A stretch of 41,610 bases of DNA from CADCTB01 sp036269435 (GTDB lineage: Bacteria; Actinomycetota; Acidimicrobiia; Acidimicrobiales; AC-14). The stretch lies in the NCBI GenBank assembly GCA_036269435.1, contig DATASA010000068.1:1-41610 (forward strand), in the 5' to 3' direction. Shown here in pieces: positions 14,362 to 22,475 of this stretch. Below the pieces are notes generated by a model. The model did no database searches, was not told the origin of the DNA, and saw only the letters and a list, made by a program, of their open reading frames with translations. The translations under genes were made by a program, and so were the position numbers. How positions within the stretch are numbered: position 1 is the stretch's first letter; the number at the start of each line of letters is the position of its first letter.

Positions 14362-14563
14362 TCACGTCCTCCTTGCCCGACACGAAAGGCCATGACGCGC
14401 GAGAGCGACACCCTACCGCCGGGCACCGATCACCGAGCCGGCCACCGGACTGGGCATCCGAGGGGACAGGATGGGGCGCCGGCCGGTCGCTCCGGACGTC
14501 GGCCCGGACGCTCGGGCGGTGGCTGCCCGGCACTAGCGCTCGGATCGCCGTAGCCTGGCCGCT

Positions 14564-14584
14564 ATGAGGCCAGGTCCGAGGTGA
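14564..14584 (+). other. Six-codon leader frame (MRPGPR)
   Basis: ATG at 14564 runs six codons to TGA at 14582-14584, overlapping the GTG start at 14581. It matches the pattern of minimal frames found before other genes in the window. It may couple or modulate translation of the oxidoreductase gene, or be chance. Confidence 0.2.
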
Positions 14585-15348
14585 GCGTCCGCAAGGCGGT
14601 TCGTACCCCGGTCGAGCCGGCGGCAGCGGCGCCGGAGGCGGCCGGCGCGGCGGGCAGGCCGATCGGCCGGCGCCTCGTGCTGGGGATGATGGGGACCGGT
14701 GTCGCCGGCGTGCTCTTCGGCTCGAAGGCCGCCGACCTCCTGGAGCGGATCACCGCACCGATCACGTCGCGGGACGGCACCGGGTTCCTGTCGCTGTTCC
14801 CGGTCGGCCGCTTCCGCATCTACACCGTCACCGGCCGGCTCCATTCCCGGTCCGATGCCGACTATCGCCTGAACCTCGGCGGTGCCGTCGACGCTCCGGT
14901 CACCCTCACCCTCGACGACCTCAAGGCCATGCCGGCCACGCGCTTCACCAAGGACTTCCAGTGCGTCACCGGTTGGCGGGTGCACGACGTGAAGTGGGCC
15001 GGGGTACGCCTGTCGGACCTCTTGGACAAGGCGGGGGCGCGCGACGGTGCCAAGGGCGTGCGGTTCTCGTCCTTCGACGGCACGTACACGGAGTCGCTGA
15101 CGATGGACCAGGCCCGGCGGGCCGACGTGATCGTCGCCTACGAGATGGAGGGCAAGCCGGTCACGTCCGCCCACGGCGGGCCGGTCCGGCTGTACGTCGC
15201 CCCGATGTACGGCTACAAGTCGATCAAGTGGCTCGACACCATCGAGGTCACGGAGCCGGCGCCCCGCGCGGGGTACTGGGAGGTCCGGGGCTACGACACC
15301 GACGGCTGGATCGGCAAGTCGAACGGCCGTGACGACCGCGCCGTCTAG
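14581..15348 (+). CDS. Tat-exported molybdopterin-dependent oxidoreductase (SUOX/YedY fold)
   Basis: A 255-aa protein. The N-terminal GRRLVLGMMGTGVAGVLFG is a twin-arginine-like signal or anchor. The oxidoreductase molybdopterin-binding domain follows; Cys128 in KDFQCVTGW is the expected Mo ligand. The C-terminal part keeps the YVAPMYGYKSIKWLD segment seen in YedY-like enzymes. It probably acts outside the membrane and passes electrons to the cytochrome b encoded next (15370). The substrate is unknown; relatives reduce methionine sulfoxide or other oxidised molecules. The start GTG 14581 lacks a strong ribosome-binding site and overlaps a six-codon leader frame. Confidence 0.88.
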   Translation: MSVRKAVRTPVEPAAAAPEAAGAAGRPIGRRLVLGMMGTGVAGVLFGSKAADLLERITAPITSRDGTGFLSLFPVGRFRIYTVTGRLHSRSDADYRLNLGGAVDAPVTLTLDDLKAMPATRFTKDFQCVTGWRVHDVKWAGVRLSDLLDKAGARDGAKGVRFSSFDGTYTESLTMDQARRADVIVAYEMEGKPVTSAHGGPVRLYVAPMYGYKSIKWLDTIEVTEPAPRAGYWEVRGYDTDGWIGKSNGRDDRAV

Positions 15349-15369
15349 CGGCCCGCCGCGGCGCCGCCG

Positions 15370-16083
15370 GTGACCGCGGCGGCCCGCCGGGACGTACCGG
15401 TCCGGGGCCGGCTGCCACGGTTCGACGAGGCGGAGCAGGCGCTGCACTGGGTCAACGCCGGGCTGTTCGGGATCCTCATCGTCACCGCGTCCCTGCTGTA
15501 CATCGGCCAATTGAGCGCGCTCGTCGGCCACCGCGAAATGGTGCGAGTGATCCACGTCGCCTGCGGGTTGGCCCTGCCCTTCCCGCTGCTCGCGGCCCGG
15601 TTCGGACCGTGGCGGCGGTCCTTCATCGCCGACGTCCGGTCGCTGGCCCGCTTCGACGACGACGACCGCCGCTGGCTGCGCTCCTTGGGCCGGAACAAGA
15701 AGGTCCGCATGGGCAAGTTCCACCCCGGCCAGAAGCTGAACGCGGCCTTCACGCTGGGGGCCATGATCGTGATGCTGGGAACCGGGTCGATCATGCACTG
15801 GTTCTCGCTGTTCCCGGTCGACTGGCGCACAGGGGCGACCTTCGTGCACGACTGGCTGGCCATCACCCTCGCCGTGGTGATCGCCGGCCACCTGAAGATG
15901 GCCCTGTCCGACAGCGACGCCCTGCGGGGCATGACCCAGGGCTGGGTGCCGGCCGCCTGGGCCCGGCGCCACCGGCCGAAGTGGTACGAGGAGATGACCG
16001 GGAGCGCGGCGACGCCCTCCGCCCGGCCGGTGCGGACGTCGACCTCCGCCGAGCCCGATCCTCAGCCGCCGAGGGCCCCCTGA
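15370..16083 (+). CDS. Cytochrome b561/FdnI-type membrane subunit
   Basis: A 237-aa protein with four predicted membrane helices and a Pro-rich cytoplasmic tail. His26 (ALHW), His54/His62, the His in IMHWF and the His in AGHLKM are candidates for ligating two b hemes, as in formate dehydrogenase gamma or Ni-hydrogenase cytochrome b subunits. It begins 21 bp after the molybdopterin enzyme, so it is most simply that enzyme's quinone-linked redox partner. GTG at 15370 is the first suitable start. Confidence 0.86.
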   Translation: MTAAARRDVPVRGRLPRFDEAEQALHWVNAGLFGILIVTASLLYIGQLSALVGHREMVRVIHVACGLALPFPLLAARFGPWRRSFIADVRSLARFDDDDRRWLRSLGRNKKVRMGKFHPGQKLNAAFTLGAMIVMLGTGSIMHWFSLFPVDWRTGATFVHDWLAITLAVVIAGHLKMALSDSDALRGMTQGWVPAAWARRHRPKWYEEMTGSAATPSARPVRTSTSAEPDPQPPRAP

Positions 16084-16109
16084 CGACCGGCACGGGCTAG
16101 ACAGGGATC

Positions 16110-17063
16110 GTGCTCGGCGTCATCTCCTACAACCCGATCGTGCGGGTCCACTTCGGGCCCCTGTCGATCTCACCGCACGGCGTGTTCATCGCCATCGGGT
16201 TCATGGTGGGCGCCTGGTTCATGCTCCCGCAGTCCCGCCGCCGGGGGATGTCGGACGACATCATCTACCCCCTGTTCACCCGGGCGGCCATCGGTGCCCT
16301 GATCGGGGCCCGGGTCGCCTATGTGATCAACCACATCGGCTCCTACGCCACGTCGCCGCAGGACATCTTCTTCGTGTGGCAGGGCGGGATCTCGCTGCTG
16401 GGCGGGTTCTTCGGGGCGATCCTCATGGCCTGCCCGCGGATGCGCAAGGAGCGGCTGTCGTTCTGGAAGGTCATGGACTCCGCCGCGCCGGGGATGGCGC
16501 TGGGCGTGTTCGTCGGCCGCACCGGCGACATCATCATCGGTGACCACCTCGGCAAGGTGACGTCGTTCTTTCTCGGCTACCGCTGCCCGCCGATCAACGT
16601 GGCCACCGGCTCGCCCTGTGCGCCGACCGCGCTGGTCAGCCGCACCCCAGGGGCGATCGTGCACCAGACCGCGCTGTACGACCAGCTTCTGGCCCTCGTC
16701 CTGTTCACGATCCTGCTCCGGCTCCGGCGCAAGGACCGCTGGGACGGATTCCTGATCGCGGTGTTCGCCCTCGGCTACGGGCTGTGCCGGATCCTGGAGG
16801 ACTTCCTGCGCGACGACGTCCGCCGCTTCGGGCTCACGGGCAGCCAGTGGTCGGCGATCGCCACCGTGCTCCTGTGCATCTTCACGCTGACCGTGCTGCG
16901 CCGTACGCCGAAGTGGGGGCGGTGGGACCTGCGACCGGTGCCCGCCGGCGTGCCGGTCGGCGAGGTCGGCGAGCCGGTCCCGCCGACCGATGACCGCCCT
17001 TCGGCGGAAGCCCGCACCGAGCCTGGGATACTGAACCAGGAGGACCACGGCCCTGAGCCCTGA
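16110..17063 (+). CDS. lgt: Prolipoprotein diacylglyceryl transferase (Lgt) homologue
   Basis: A 317-aa multi-pass membrane protein of the Lgt family, which attaches diacylglycerol to the lipobox cysteine of prolipoproteins. It has the glycine-rich GGISLLGGFFGA loop, GRTGDIIIGDHLG (equivalent of the GRxGNFxN signature) and YGLCRILEDFLRDD near the C-terminus. The motifs are divergent; for example the His usual before GG in the first loop is replaced. The cytoplasmic tail after about residue 275 is long and disordered. It follows the cytochrome gene by 26 bp. Confidence 0.85.
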   Translation: MLGVISYNPIVRVHFGPLSISPHGVFIAIGFMVGAWFMLPQSRRRGMSDDIIYPLFTRAAIGALIGARVAYVINHIGSYATSPQDIFFVWQGGISLLGGFFGAILMACPRMRKERLSFWKVMDSAAPGMALGVFVGRTGDIIIGDHLGKVTSFFLGYRCPPINVATGSPCAPTALVSRTPGAIVHQTALYDQLLALVLFTILLRLRRKDRWDGFLIAVFALGYGLCRILEDFLRDDVRRFGLTGSQWSAIATVLLCIFTLTVLRRTPKWGRWDLRPVPAGVPVGEVGEPVPPTDDRPSAEARTEPGILNQEDHGPEP

Positions 17064-17159
17064 GCGGAGACAACCGGGTGCCCGAACCGGCACAGACGAG
17101 TGCCGTTTCGTCGGCACGGAGGGTGCCGATCCCGGCACATTCGAGTAGAGGAGACAGCA

Positions 17160-17414
17160 GTGGAGATCCGGATCGGGGTCACGTACTCGCCGAAGGAGAT
17201 CGAGATCGACCTGGGCGACGACACGGCCGGCGACGAGCTGGTCGAGCAGATCACGGCCAGCGTCGGCACCGAAGGGGCCATGCTGTGGCTCACCGACCGC
17301 AAGGGACGCCGGGTCGGCATCCCGACCCAGAAGCTTGCGTACGTCGAGATCGGCGCCCCCCGCAGCGGGCGCAGCGTCGGGTTCAGCGCGCCCGTCACCA
17401 CCATCAGCCCGTGA
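17160..17414 (+). CDS. DUF3107 family protein
   Basis: An 84-aa protein matching DUF3107, a small actinobacterial family of unknown role. I chose GTG at 17160 because GAGGAG lies about 6 bp upstream and MEIRIGVTY is the family-like N-terminus; an upstream extension to 17100 would add non-homologous residues. The gene is followed 31 bp later by two ArsA-family ATPases. The 96-bp gap before it (17064-17159) contains a small GTGCCG/CGGCAC hairpin and probably its promoter. Confidence 0.85.
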   Translation: MEIRIGVTYSPKEIEIDLGDDTAGDELVEQITASVGTEGAMLWLTDRKGRRVGIPTQKLAYVEIGAPRSGRSVGFSAPVTTISP

Positions 17415-17445
17415 TCGGGCCACCCCGGCCGCAGGGGGCGTGCTG

Positions 17446-18393
17446 ATGGTGGACGTCCTCGAGCGCCGGCTGCTTTTCGTCACCGGCAAGGGCGGCGTGG
17501 GCAAGAGCACGACCGCGGCCGCCCTTGCCCTGCTGGGCGCAGCGCGGGGCACCCGCACGCTCGCGGTCGAGGTCGACGCCAAGGGTGACCTGGCCGATTT
17601 CTTCGAAACGCCTCGGCCCGGGTTCGAGCCCAAGAAGGTGGCACCCAACCTGTGGGCCATGGCCATGGACACCGAGGCCTCGCTGCGCGAGTACCTGCAC
17701 CTGCAGTTGCGCCTGCCCACCGTCGCCCGCCTCGGGCCCATCGCCCGTGCGTTCGACTTCGTGGCCACCGCCGCTCCGGGGGTTCGTGAGATCCTCACGG
17801 TCGGCAAGATCGGGTGGGAGGTCCGTGAGCGCCACTACGACCTCGTGGTCGTCGACGCCGCGGCCACCGGTCACATCGTCGGCCAGCTCGGCGCGCCCGA
17901 AGCCATCAACCAGCTCGTGCGGGTCGGGCAGGTGCGTCAGCAGACCGGCTGGTTGACCGACCTGCTCGCCGATCCGGCGACGACCGGGCTGGTGATCGTC
18001 ACCACCCCGGAGGAGATGCCGGTCAACGAGACGATCGAGCTGGTGCGCAGGATCGAGTCCGACACCCGGGTCGACGTCGCGGCCATCGTGGTCAACCAGG
18101 TCCTGCCCGAGCTGTTCAGCGGCGCCGACGAGGAGGTCTTCGAGCGCCTTCGCGAACCGGTGCTGTCCGAGCGCTTGGCCGAGGCCGCCGGCGGCCCGGT
18201 GTCGGCCGTGCTGGAAGCGGCCCGGCTGGCCGTCACCCTTCGGCGGACGCGGGCCGGCCACCTCGACCACCTTCGAGCGTCGATCGATCCGTCGATCCCC
18301 CTGCTCTACGTCCCCTACCTCTTCGCCCGGGGCCACGGCCTCCGCACCACGGGCCAGGTCGCCGCCGCGCTCAGCGAGGAGCTGGGCTATTGA
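17446..18393 (+). CDS. ArsA-family ATPase, first of a pair
   Basis: A 315-aa P-loop ATPase of the ArsA/GET3 group with deviant Walker A GKGGVGKST and switch segment VVVDAAATGH. There is a single ATPase domain and no membrane helix. A tandem pair of such proteins, near a whiB gene, is the layout of Rv3679-Rv3680 in Mycobacterium tuberculosis, which are reported to act together. A heterodimer with the next gene product is likely (inference). ATG at 17446 starts immediately before the Walker A strand; GTG-type alternatives upstream would only add unrelated residues. Confidence 0.88.
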   Translation: MVDVLERRLLFVTGKGGVGKSTTAAALALLGAARGTRTLAVEVDAKGDLADFFETPRPGFEPKKVAPNLWAMAMDTEASLREYLHLQLRLPTVARLGPIARAFDFVATAAPGVREILTVGKIGWEVRERHYDLVVVDAAATGHIVGQLGAPEAINQLVRVGQVRQQTGWLTDLLADPATTGLVIVTTPEEMPVNETIELVRRIESDTRVDVAAIVVNQVLPELFSGADEEVFERLREPVLSERLAEAAGGPVSAVLEAARLAVTLRRTRAGHLDHLRASIDPSIPLLYVPYLFARGHGLRTTGQVAAALSEELGY

Positions 18394-18424
18394 GCGACCG
18401 GAGAAGCTCGAGCGAGCACCGGTC

Positions 18425-19576
18425 GTGAGCTCGCTGGAGCAGTTGCTGGCGGCGAAGGAGATCGTCATCTGCTGCGGTGCGGGAGGGGTGGGCAAGACCA
18501 CGACCGCAGCGGCGGCGGCGGCCATGGCCGCCGTCTCCCTCGGCGGCAAGGTGCTGGTGCTGACCGTCGACCCGGCTCGGCGGCTGGCCGACGCCCTCGG
18601 CATGGAGGAGCTCGGCAACGTCGAGGTCCGGGTTCCGGACTCGACGATGAAGGCGGCCGGCGTGGAGCCCCGGGGCCAGCTGTGGGCGGCGATGCTCGAC
18701 GCCAAGCAGTCCTGGGACGAGCTGGTCCGTCGCCACGCCCCGGACACGGCGACCGAGCGCAAGATCCTCGAGAACCCGCTGTACCAGAACGTCTCGGGCC
18801 GGTTCGCCCAGGGCCACGAGTACATCGCCATGGAGCGGCTGTACGAGATCCACCGCACCGGCGCCTACGACCTCATCGTGGTCGACACCCCCCCGACCCG
18901 CCACGCCCTCGACTTCCTGGAAGCGCCCGACCGGATGGCCGAGTTCTTCTCCAGCCGGCTGTTGCGCTGGCTCACAGCCCCAGCCCGCTCCCGGGTGCTC
19001 AACCTGGCCAGCCGGCCCTTCTATCAGGTCGCCGACCGGATTCTCGGGTCCCAGTTCCTCCAGGACATCGGCGAGTTCTTCCTGCTGTTCCAAACCATGT
19101 ACGACGGGTTCGTCGAACGGTCGCAGGCCGTGAAGCGGCTGATCCACGGGCGGCGAACGACATTCCTCGTGGTGAGCACGTTGGAGGGCACGCCGTTACG
19201 GGAGGCCGAGTTCTTCCTGAAGGCGCTGGGCGAGATGGACCTCCACGCCGGCGCCCTGGTCCTGAACAAGGTGCTTCCCAGCACCCTCCTCGACCCCGAT
19301 TCGGCGCGGGTGGCGGAGCGGCTGTGCGCCGACGGGCCGGCGTTGGCCGGCGCGCTCGGGCCCGACGCCGGCGATCCAACGTCGGTGGGCCGGGTCCTCG
19401 GCGAGGTCGGGGAGAGCTTCCTCAACTTCGGCGTGGTGGCCAAGCGCGAGGCCGAGAAGCGAGCCGAGCTGGGCACCCGGCCCGACGTGGTGATCACCGT
19501 CCCGTTCTTCGAGAGCGACATCTACGACCTCGGCGGCCTGCTCCAGCTCGGCCGGGCGCTGTGGTCGGCGTCGTAG
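18425..19576 (+). CDS. ArsA-family ATPase, second of a pair
   Basis: A 383-aa ArsA-like ATPase: Walker A GAGGVGKTT, nucleotide-loop VDPARRLADALG, and LIVVDTPPTRHALDFL as Walker B/switch. It differs from its neighbour by retaining the ArsA-style DTPPTRH motif and a longer helical middle. In the mycobacterial pair the two subunits are also unequal. It starts at GTG 18425, 31 bp after the first ATPase. Anion transport (arsenite type) is not supported, as no ArsB partner is present. Confidence 0.88.
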   Translation: MSSLEQLLAAKEIVICCGAGGVGKTTTAAAAAAMAAVSLGGKVLVLTVDPARRLADALGMEELGNVEVRVPDSTMKAAGVEPRGQLWAAMLDAKQSWDELVRRHAPDTATERKILENPLYQNVSGRFAQGHEYIAMERLYEIHRTGAYDLIVVDTPPTRHALDFLEAPDRMAEFFSSRLLRWLTAPARSRVLNLASRPFYQVADRILGSQFLQDIGEFFLLFQTMYDGFVERSQAVKRLIHGRRTTFLVVSTLEGTPLREAEFFLKALGEMDLHAGALVLNKVLPSTLLDPDSARVAERLCADGPALAGALGPDAGDPTSVGRVLGEVGESFLNFGVVAKREAEKRAELGTRPDVVITVPFFESDIYDLGGLLQLGRALWSAS

Positions 19577-19593
19577 AGGACGACGGCCGCGCC

Positions 19594-21069
19594 ATGGCGA
19601 CCCCCGCCGACCTGGCCCGCTCGATCGGCCTCGAGCCGTCGGGCGTCGCCCACCTCCAGCGACTGGTGGCGACGTGGGGCCTGCTGTCGGACCTGTCCTT
19701 CGCCGACCTGCTGCTGTACGCGCCCGTCGGTCCCGGCGACGCGGCGTCGTTCGTCATTCTCGGTCAGGTGCGGCCCACGACCAGCCAGACCCTCCACCTC
19801 GACGACGAGGTCGGCCGCACGCTGCCTGCGGAGGAACTGCCCCTCGTCGCCCGGGCGTGGCAGCTGGGCGAGATCATCGACGGGGAGGGCACGATGCCGG
19901 CCCGAGGTGAGATCGCGACGGTCCAGTGCATTCCCGTGCGCTGGAAGGACTCGATGCTGGCCGTGCTGACCCGGGAATCGGCGCCCTCGGTCGGCCGGCG
20001 GCCGGGAGAGCTGGAGCGGGTCTACGTCGAGATGTTCGACAACTTCGCCCGGATGATCACGGTGGGCGACTTCCCGTTCGGTGCCGAGGAGACCGAGCTG
20101 GACGAGGCTCCCCGGGTGGGCGACGGGGTGGCGCGCCTGGACGGCCTGGCGCGGGTGGACTTCGCGTCGCCCAACTTCGTCTCCGCGCTGCACCGGATGG
20201 GCATCCACGGCAACACCCAGGGCGCCCGGCTGGGCGAGCTGGGCTTCGACGAGTCGCCCGTGAGGACCGCGTTCGCCATCGGCCTGCCCATCACCGAGGA
20301 GATCGAGCGCCGGGACGTCGTCGTCCTGCTGCGGTGCATCCCGTTCCTCGAGCACGGCCGGGTGACAGGCGCGCTGGTGCTGCTGCGTGACGTGTCGGAC
20401 CTGCGTCGGCGGGACCGGCTCCTGGTGTCGAAGGACGCGACGATCCGCGAGATCCACCACCGGGTCAAGAACAACCTGCAGACGATCTCGTCACTGCTGC
20501 GGCTGCACGGGCGCCGGCTCGGGTCCCTCGAGGCGCGCGCCGCCATCGAGGAGTCGGTGCGGCGCATCCGGTCGATCGCCCTGGTCCACGAGACGCTGTC
20601 GGCGGGGGCGAGCCAGGAAGTCGACCTTGGCGACATCGTTCGTCAACTCGTGCGCATGGTGGGGGAGGGGATCGTGTCCGACGACATGCCGGTCCGGCTG
20701 GTGGTCGACGGTGATCCCGGCGAGGTCCGGGCTGAGGTGGCCACCCCGCTCGCCGTCGTGCTCACCGAGCTGCTGCAGAACGCGGTCGAGCACGGCTACC
20801 CGCGCGAGCGGTTCTGCGACGGTGCCCAACCAGCGGTGGTGACCGTGTCGATGGCCAACGACGGCACCCAGCTGCTCGTCCGGGTGGCCGACAACGGGGT
20901 GGGCCTGCCGGCCGGCTTCGCGCTCGACGGGTCGACCCTGGGGCTCACGATCGTCCGGGCCCTCGTCACCACCGACCTCAACGGGATCATCGCCATGGAC
21001 AGCAGCACGGAGGGCACCGTCGTCGAGGTACGGGTGCCCGTCGAGCCGTCGGCGACCGCGTTGAGTTAG
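19594..21069 (+). CDS. PdtaS-like sensor histidine kinase
   Basis: A 491-aa cytosolic histidine kinase with an N-terminal GAF-like sensor (about residues 1-150), a PAS-like middle domain (about 180-285), an HWE/HisKA_2-type dimerisation region with the phospho-accepting HHRVKNNLQTISSLLRL box, and a C-terminal HATPase with the N-box ELLQNAVEHG and VADNGVGLP. This order is that of PdtaS, which signals to the ANTAR RNA-binding regulator PdtaR. No response regulator is encoded nearby, so the partner must lie elsewhere. ATG at 19594 is preferred because MATPADLARSIGL aligns with the PdtaS N-terminus; the longer frame upstream overlaps the ArsA gene. Confidence 0.9.
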   Translation: MATPADLARSIGLEPSGVAHLQRLVATWGLLSDLSFADLLLYAPVGPGDAASFVILGQVRPTTSQTLHLDDEVGRTLPAEELPLVARAWQLGEIIDGEGTMPARGEIATVQCIPVRWKDSMLAVLTRESAPSVGRRPGELERVYVEMFDNFARMITVGDFPFGAEETELDEAPRVGDGVARLDGLARVDFASPNFVSALHRMGIHGNTQGARLGELGFDESPVRTAFAIGLPITEEIERRDVVVLLRCIPFLEHGRVTGALVLLRDVSDLRRRDRLLVSKDATIREIHHRVKNNLQTISSLLRLHGRRLGSLEARAAIEESVRRIRSIALVHETLSAGASQEVDLGDIVRQLVRMVGEGIVSDDMPVRLVVDGDPGEVRAEVATPLAVVLTELLQNAVEHGYPRERFCDGAQPAVVTVSMANDGTQLLVRVADNGVGLPAGFALDGSTLGLTIVRALVTTDLNGIIAMDSSTEGTVVEVRVPVEPSATALS

Positions 21070-21090
21070 CTGCGCTTCAGCGCCGACGGA

Positions 21091-21381
21091 TCAGCTGGCG
21101 CGCCGGCGCCGGGCCAGCCACGCCTTGCGGAGCTTTCGACGCTCCTCCTCGGAGGTGGCGCCCCACACCCCGGCTTCCTGGTTCGTGGCGAGGGCGAACT
21201 CGAGGCAGTCACTGCGGGCGTCGCACTGACGGCAGACCGCCTTGGCCGCCTCGATCTGGTCGAGGGCGGGGCCGGTGGTCCCGACAGGAAAGAACAGATC
21301 CGGATCGGTGTCCCGACAAGATGCCCGCCGGCGCCAGTCGTCCACGTCCCACTCGTACGGGCGATTCCAGATGAGGGCCAC
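21091..21381 (-). CDS. WhiB-family Fe-S transcription factor (WhiB1-like)
   Basis: A 96-aa WhiB protein with the four cluster cysteines C22, C50, C53 and C59, the GVWGATSEEERR turn and a basic C-terminal ARRRRAS tail. It closely resembles WhiB1, the essential NO-sensitive member, although its place beside ArsA-like genes is that of whiB4 in mycobacteria. I chose GTG at 21381 because AAAGGAGG lies 4 bp upstream; a longer frame to 21432 lacks homology. The gene is convergent with the histidine kinase and has a CRP-type site 65 bp upstream. Confidence 0.93.
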   Translation of the reverse strand: MALIWNRPYEWDVDDWRRRASCRDTDPDLFFPVGTTGPALDQIEAAKAVCRQCDARSDCLEFALATNQEAGVWGATSEEERRKLRKAWLARRRRAS

Positions 21382-21410
21382 AGCACCTCCTTTCGCGCAC
21401 ACACCTCGCA

Positions 21411-21427
21411 CCGGAGACACTCTCCGG
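21411..21427 (-). promoter_or_regulatory. Small hairpin in the whiB leader
   Basis: The arms CCGGAG and CTCCGG enclose a 5-nt loop, 30-46 bp upstream of the whiB start. It would fold in a whiB leader RNA if transcription starts above it. Its role is unknown. Confidence 0.35.
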
Positions 21428-21437
21428 GCCACGTCGT

Positions 21438-21453
21438 TGTGAATTCATTCACA
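21438..21453. promoter_or_regulatory. Consensus CRP/FNR-type binding site upstream of whiB
   Basis: The sequence is TGTGA-ATTCAT-TCACA, an exact match to the TGTGA-N6-TCACA consensus, inside an 18-bp perfect palindrome (21437-21454). Its centre is about 65 bp before the whiB start codon. In Mycobacterium tuberculosis whiB1 is controlled by the cAMP receptor protein through sites of this consensus, so the same link is likely here. Confidence 0.8.
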
Positions 21454-21535
21454 AACCTCAGCGCCGGCAAACCCCTCTAGGGCTTTCCGGCTCCGCCCCT
21501 CACGATACTTCCGGCCTTGCGCTGGGACAAGGGTT

Positions 21536-21551
21536 TGTGAATCTTTTCTCA
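21536..21551. promoter_or_regulatory. Second, imperfect CRP-type site
   Basis: TGTGA-ATCTTT-TCTCA differs from the consensus at one base. It lies 98 bp farther from whiB and overlaps the end of the lipid kinase gene. It shares the TTTGTGAAT half-site with the first palindrome and could be an auxiliary site. Confidence 0.45.
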
Positions 21552-22475
21552 AACTCCGGGCGGTACGATCAGCCGCAGAGATGCCTGGCCGTGGGACACG
21601 TGGAGGATCTCCGTCCGGCCGAGGTAGTCCCCGTCGACCTGGTGAGGGAACGGCTTGTGGCCACGCACAGTGAGCGACGTCAGGTCGGTGTGGTAGTCGA
21701 CGTTCTTGTTCCGGCGGAGCATCTTGCCCTGGCCCATGGCCGACCCGAAAAGGGTCAACAGGGTGCGCACCTTCAGCTTGCGGGTGGTCACGGTGACCAA
21801 CCCCCGTTCCGGCCCGGTGTCGGGTGTCACACAGAGTGGTCGACGGCCGAGGTAGGTGTAGGGGTTGGTGTTCAGGCAGATGGTGAAGAAGCCGTCCTCC
21901 ACGCTGGTGCCGTCGGCGAAGTCGAGGGCGAAGCTGGGATGGCGGTGGTCGTAGTGCTTGAGGTAGGTGGAGAACGACGCGTAGACGAAGATGGCCTGGC
22001 CGATCTTGCGCTTCAGCGTCGACCGGCGCTCGACCTGGGCCACCACCTCGGCGTCGTAACCGACCCCCAGGTGGAACAGGAAGTGGCGGCCGTTGACCGT
22101 TCCGAGCGCGAACGTGCGGACCGAGTCGGTCCGGGCCAGGGCGGCCTGGAGCTGCGGCGCAGCCCGGGTGGCCTTCGGGGCCATGCCGATGGTCCTGGCG
22201 AACACGTTGGTGGATCCACCGGGGAGGGCGGCGAGCGCGGTCTGCGTGCCGGCGAGGCCGTTGGCCGCCTCGTTGAGGGTGCCGTCGCCGCCGAGGACGA
22301 CCACGACGTCGTACCCGTCCTCCGCAGCCTGGGCGGCCAGCGCGGTGGCGTCGTTGCGCTTGGTCGTCTCGACCGTCGTGACGTCGTGGTCGCCGACCAG
22401 CGCCGAGTTGGCCGCCATCCTGGCCTTCCAGTCCACCGAGGACGCCGACGGGTTGATCAGCAGCATCACCTTCAC
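21549..22475 (-). CDS. Diacylglycerol/lipid kinase family protein
   Basis: A 308-aa protein with the DAGK catalytic-domain motif VVVLGGDGTLNEAANGL and the LPGGSTNVFA loop, typical of bacterial YegS/DgkB-like lipid kinases that phosphorylate diacylglycerol or related lipids. The C-terminal beta-sandwich half contains QVDGDYLG. GTG at 22475 overlaps the stop of the sigma factor gene, so it is the last cistron of an anti-sigma, sigma, kinase unit. Any connection to stress signalling is by position only. Confidence 0.88.
   Translation of the reverse strand: MKVMLLINPSASSVDWKARMAANSALVGDHDVTTVETTKRNDATALAAQAAEDGYDVVVVLGGDGTLNEAANGLAGTQTALAALPGGSTNVFARTIGMAPKATRAAPQLQAALARTDSVRTFALGTVNGRHFLFHLGVGYDAEVVAQVERRSTLKRKIGQAIFVYASFSTYLKHYDHRHPSFALDFADGTSVEDGFFTICLNTNPYTYLGRRPLCVTPDTGPERGLVTVTTRKLKVRTLLTLFGSAMGQGKMLRRNKNVDYHTDLTSLTVRGHKPFPHQVDGDYLGRTEILHVSHGQASLRLIVPPGV

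Noticed and set aside
16170..17807. 545-codon reverse open frame opposite lgt and the ArsA gene
   Set aside because: Shadow of Lgt and ArsA coding sequence; composition and lack of motifs are not protein-like.
18682..19593. Upstream extension of the histidine kinase frame
   Set aside because: It overlaps the second ArsA gene in another frame; kinase homology starts at ATG 19594.
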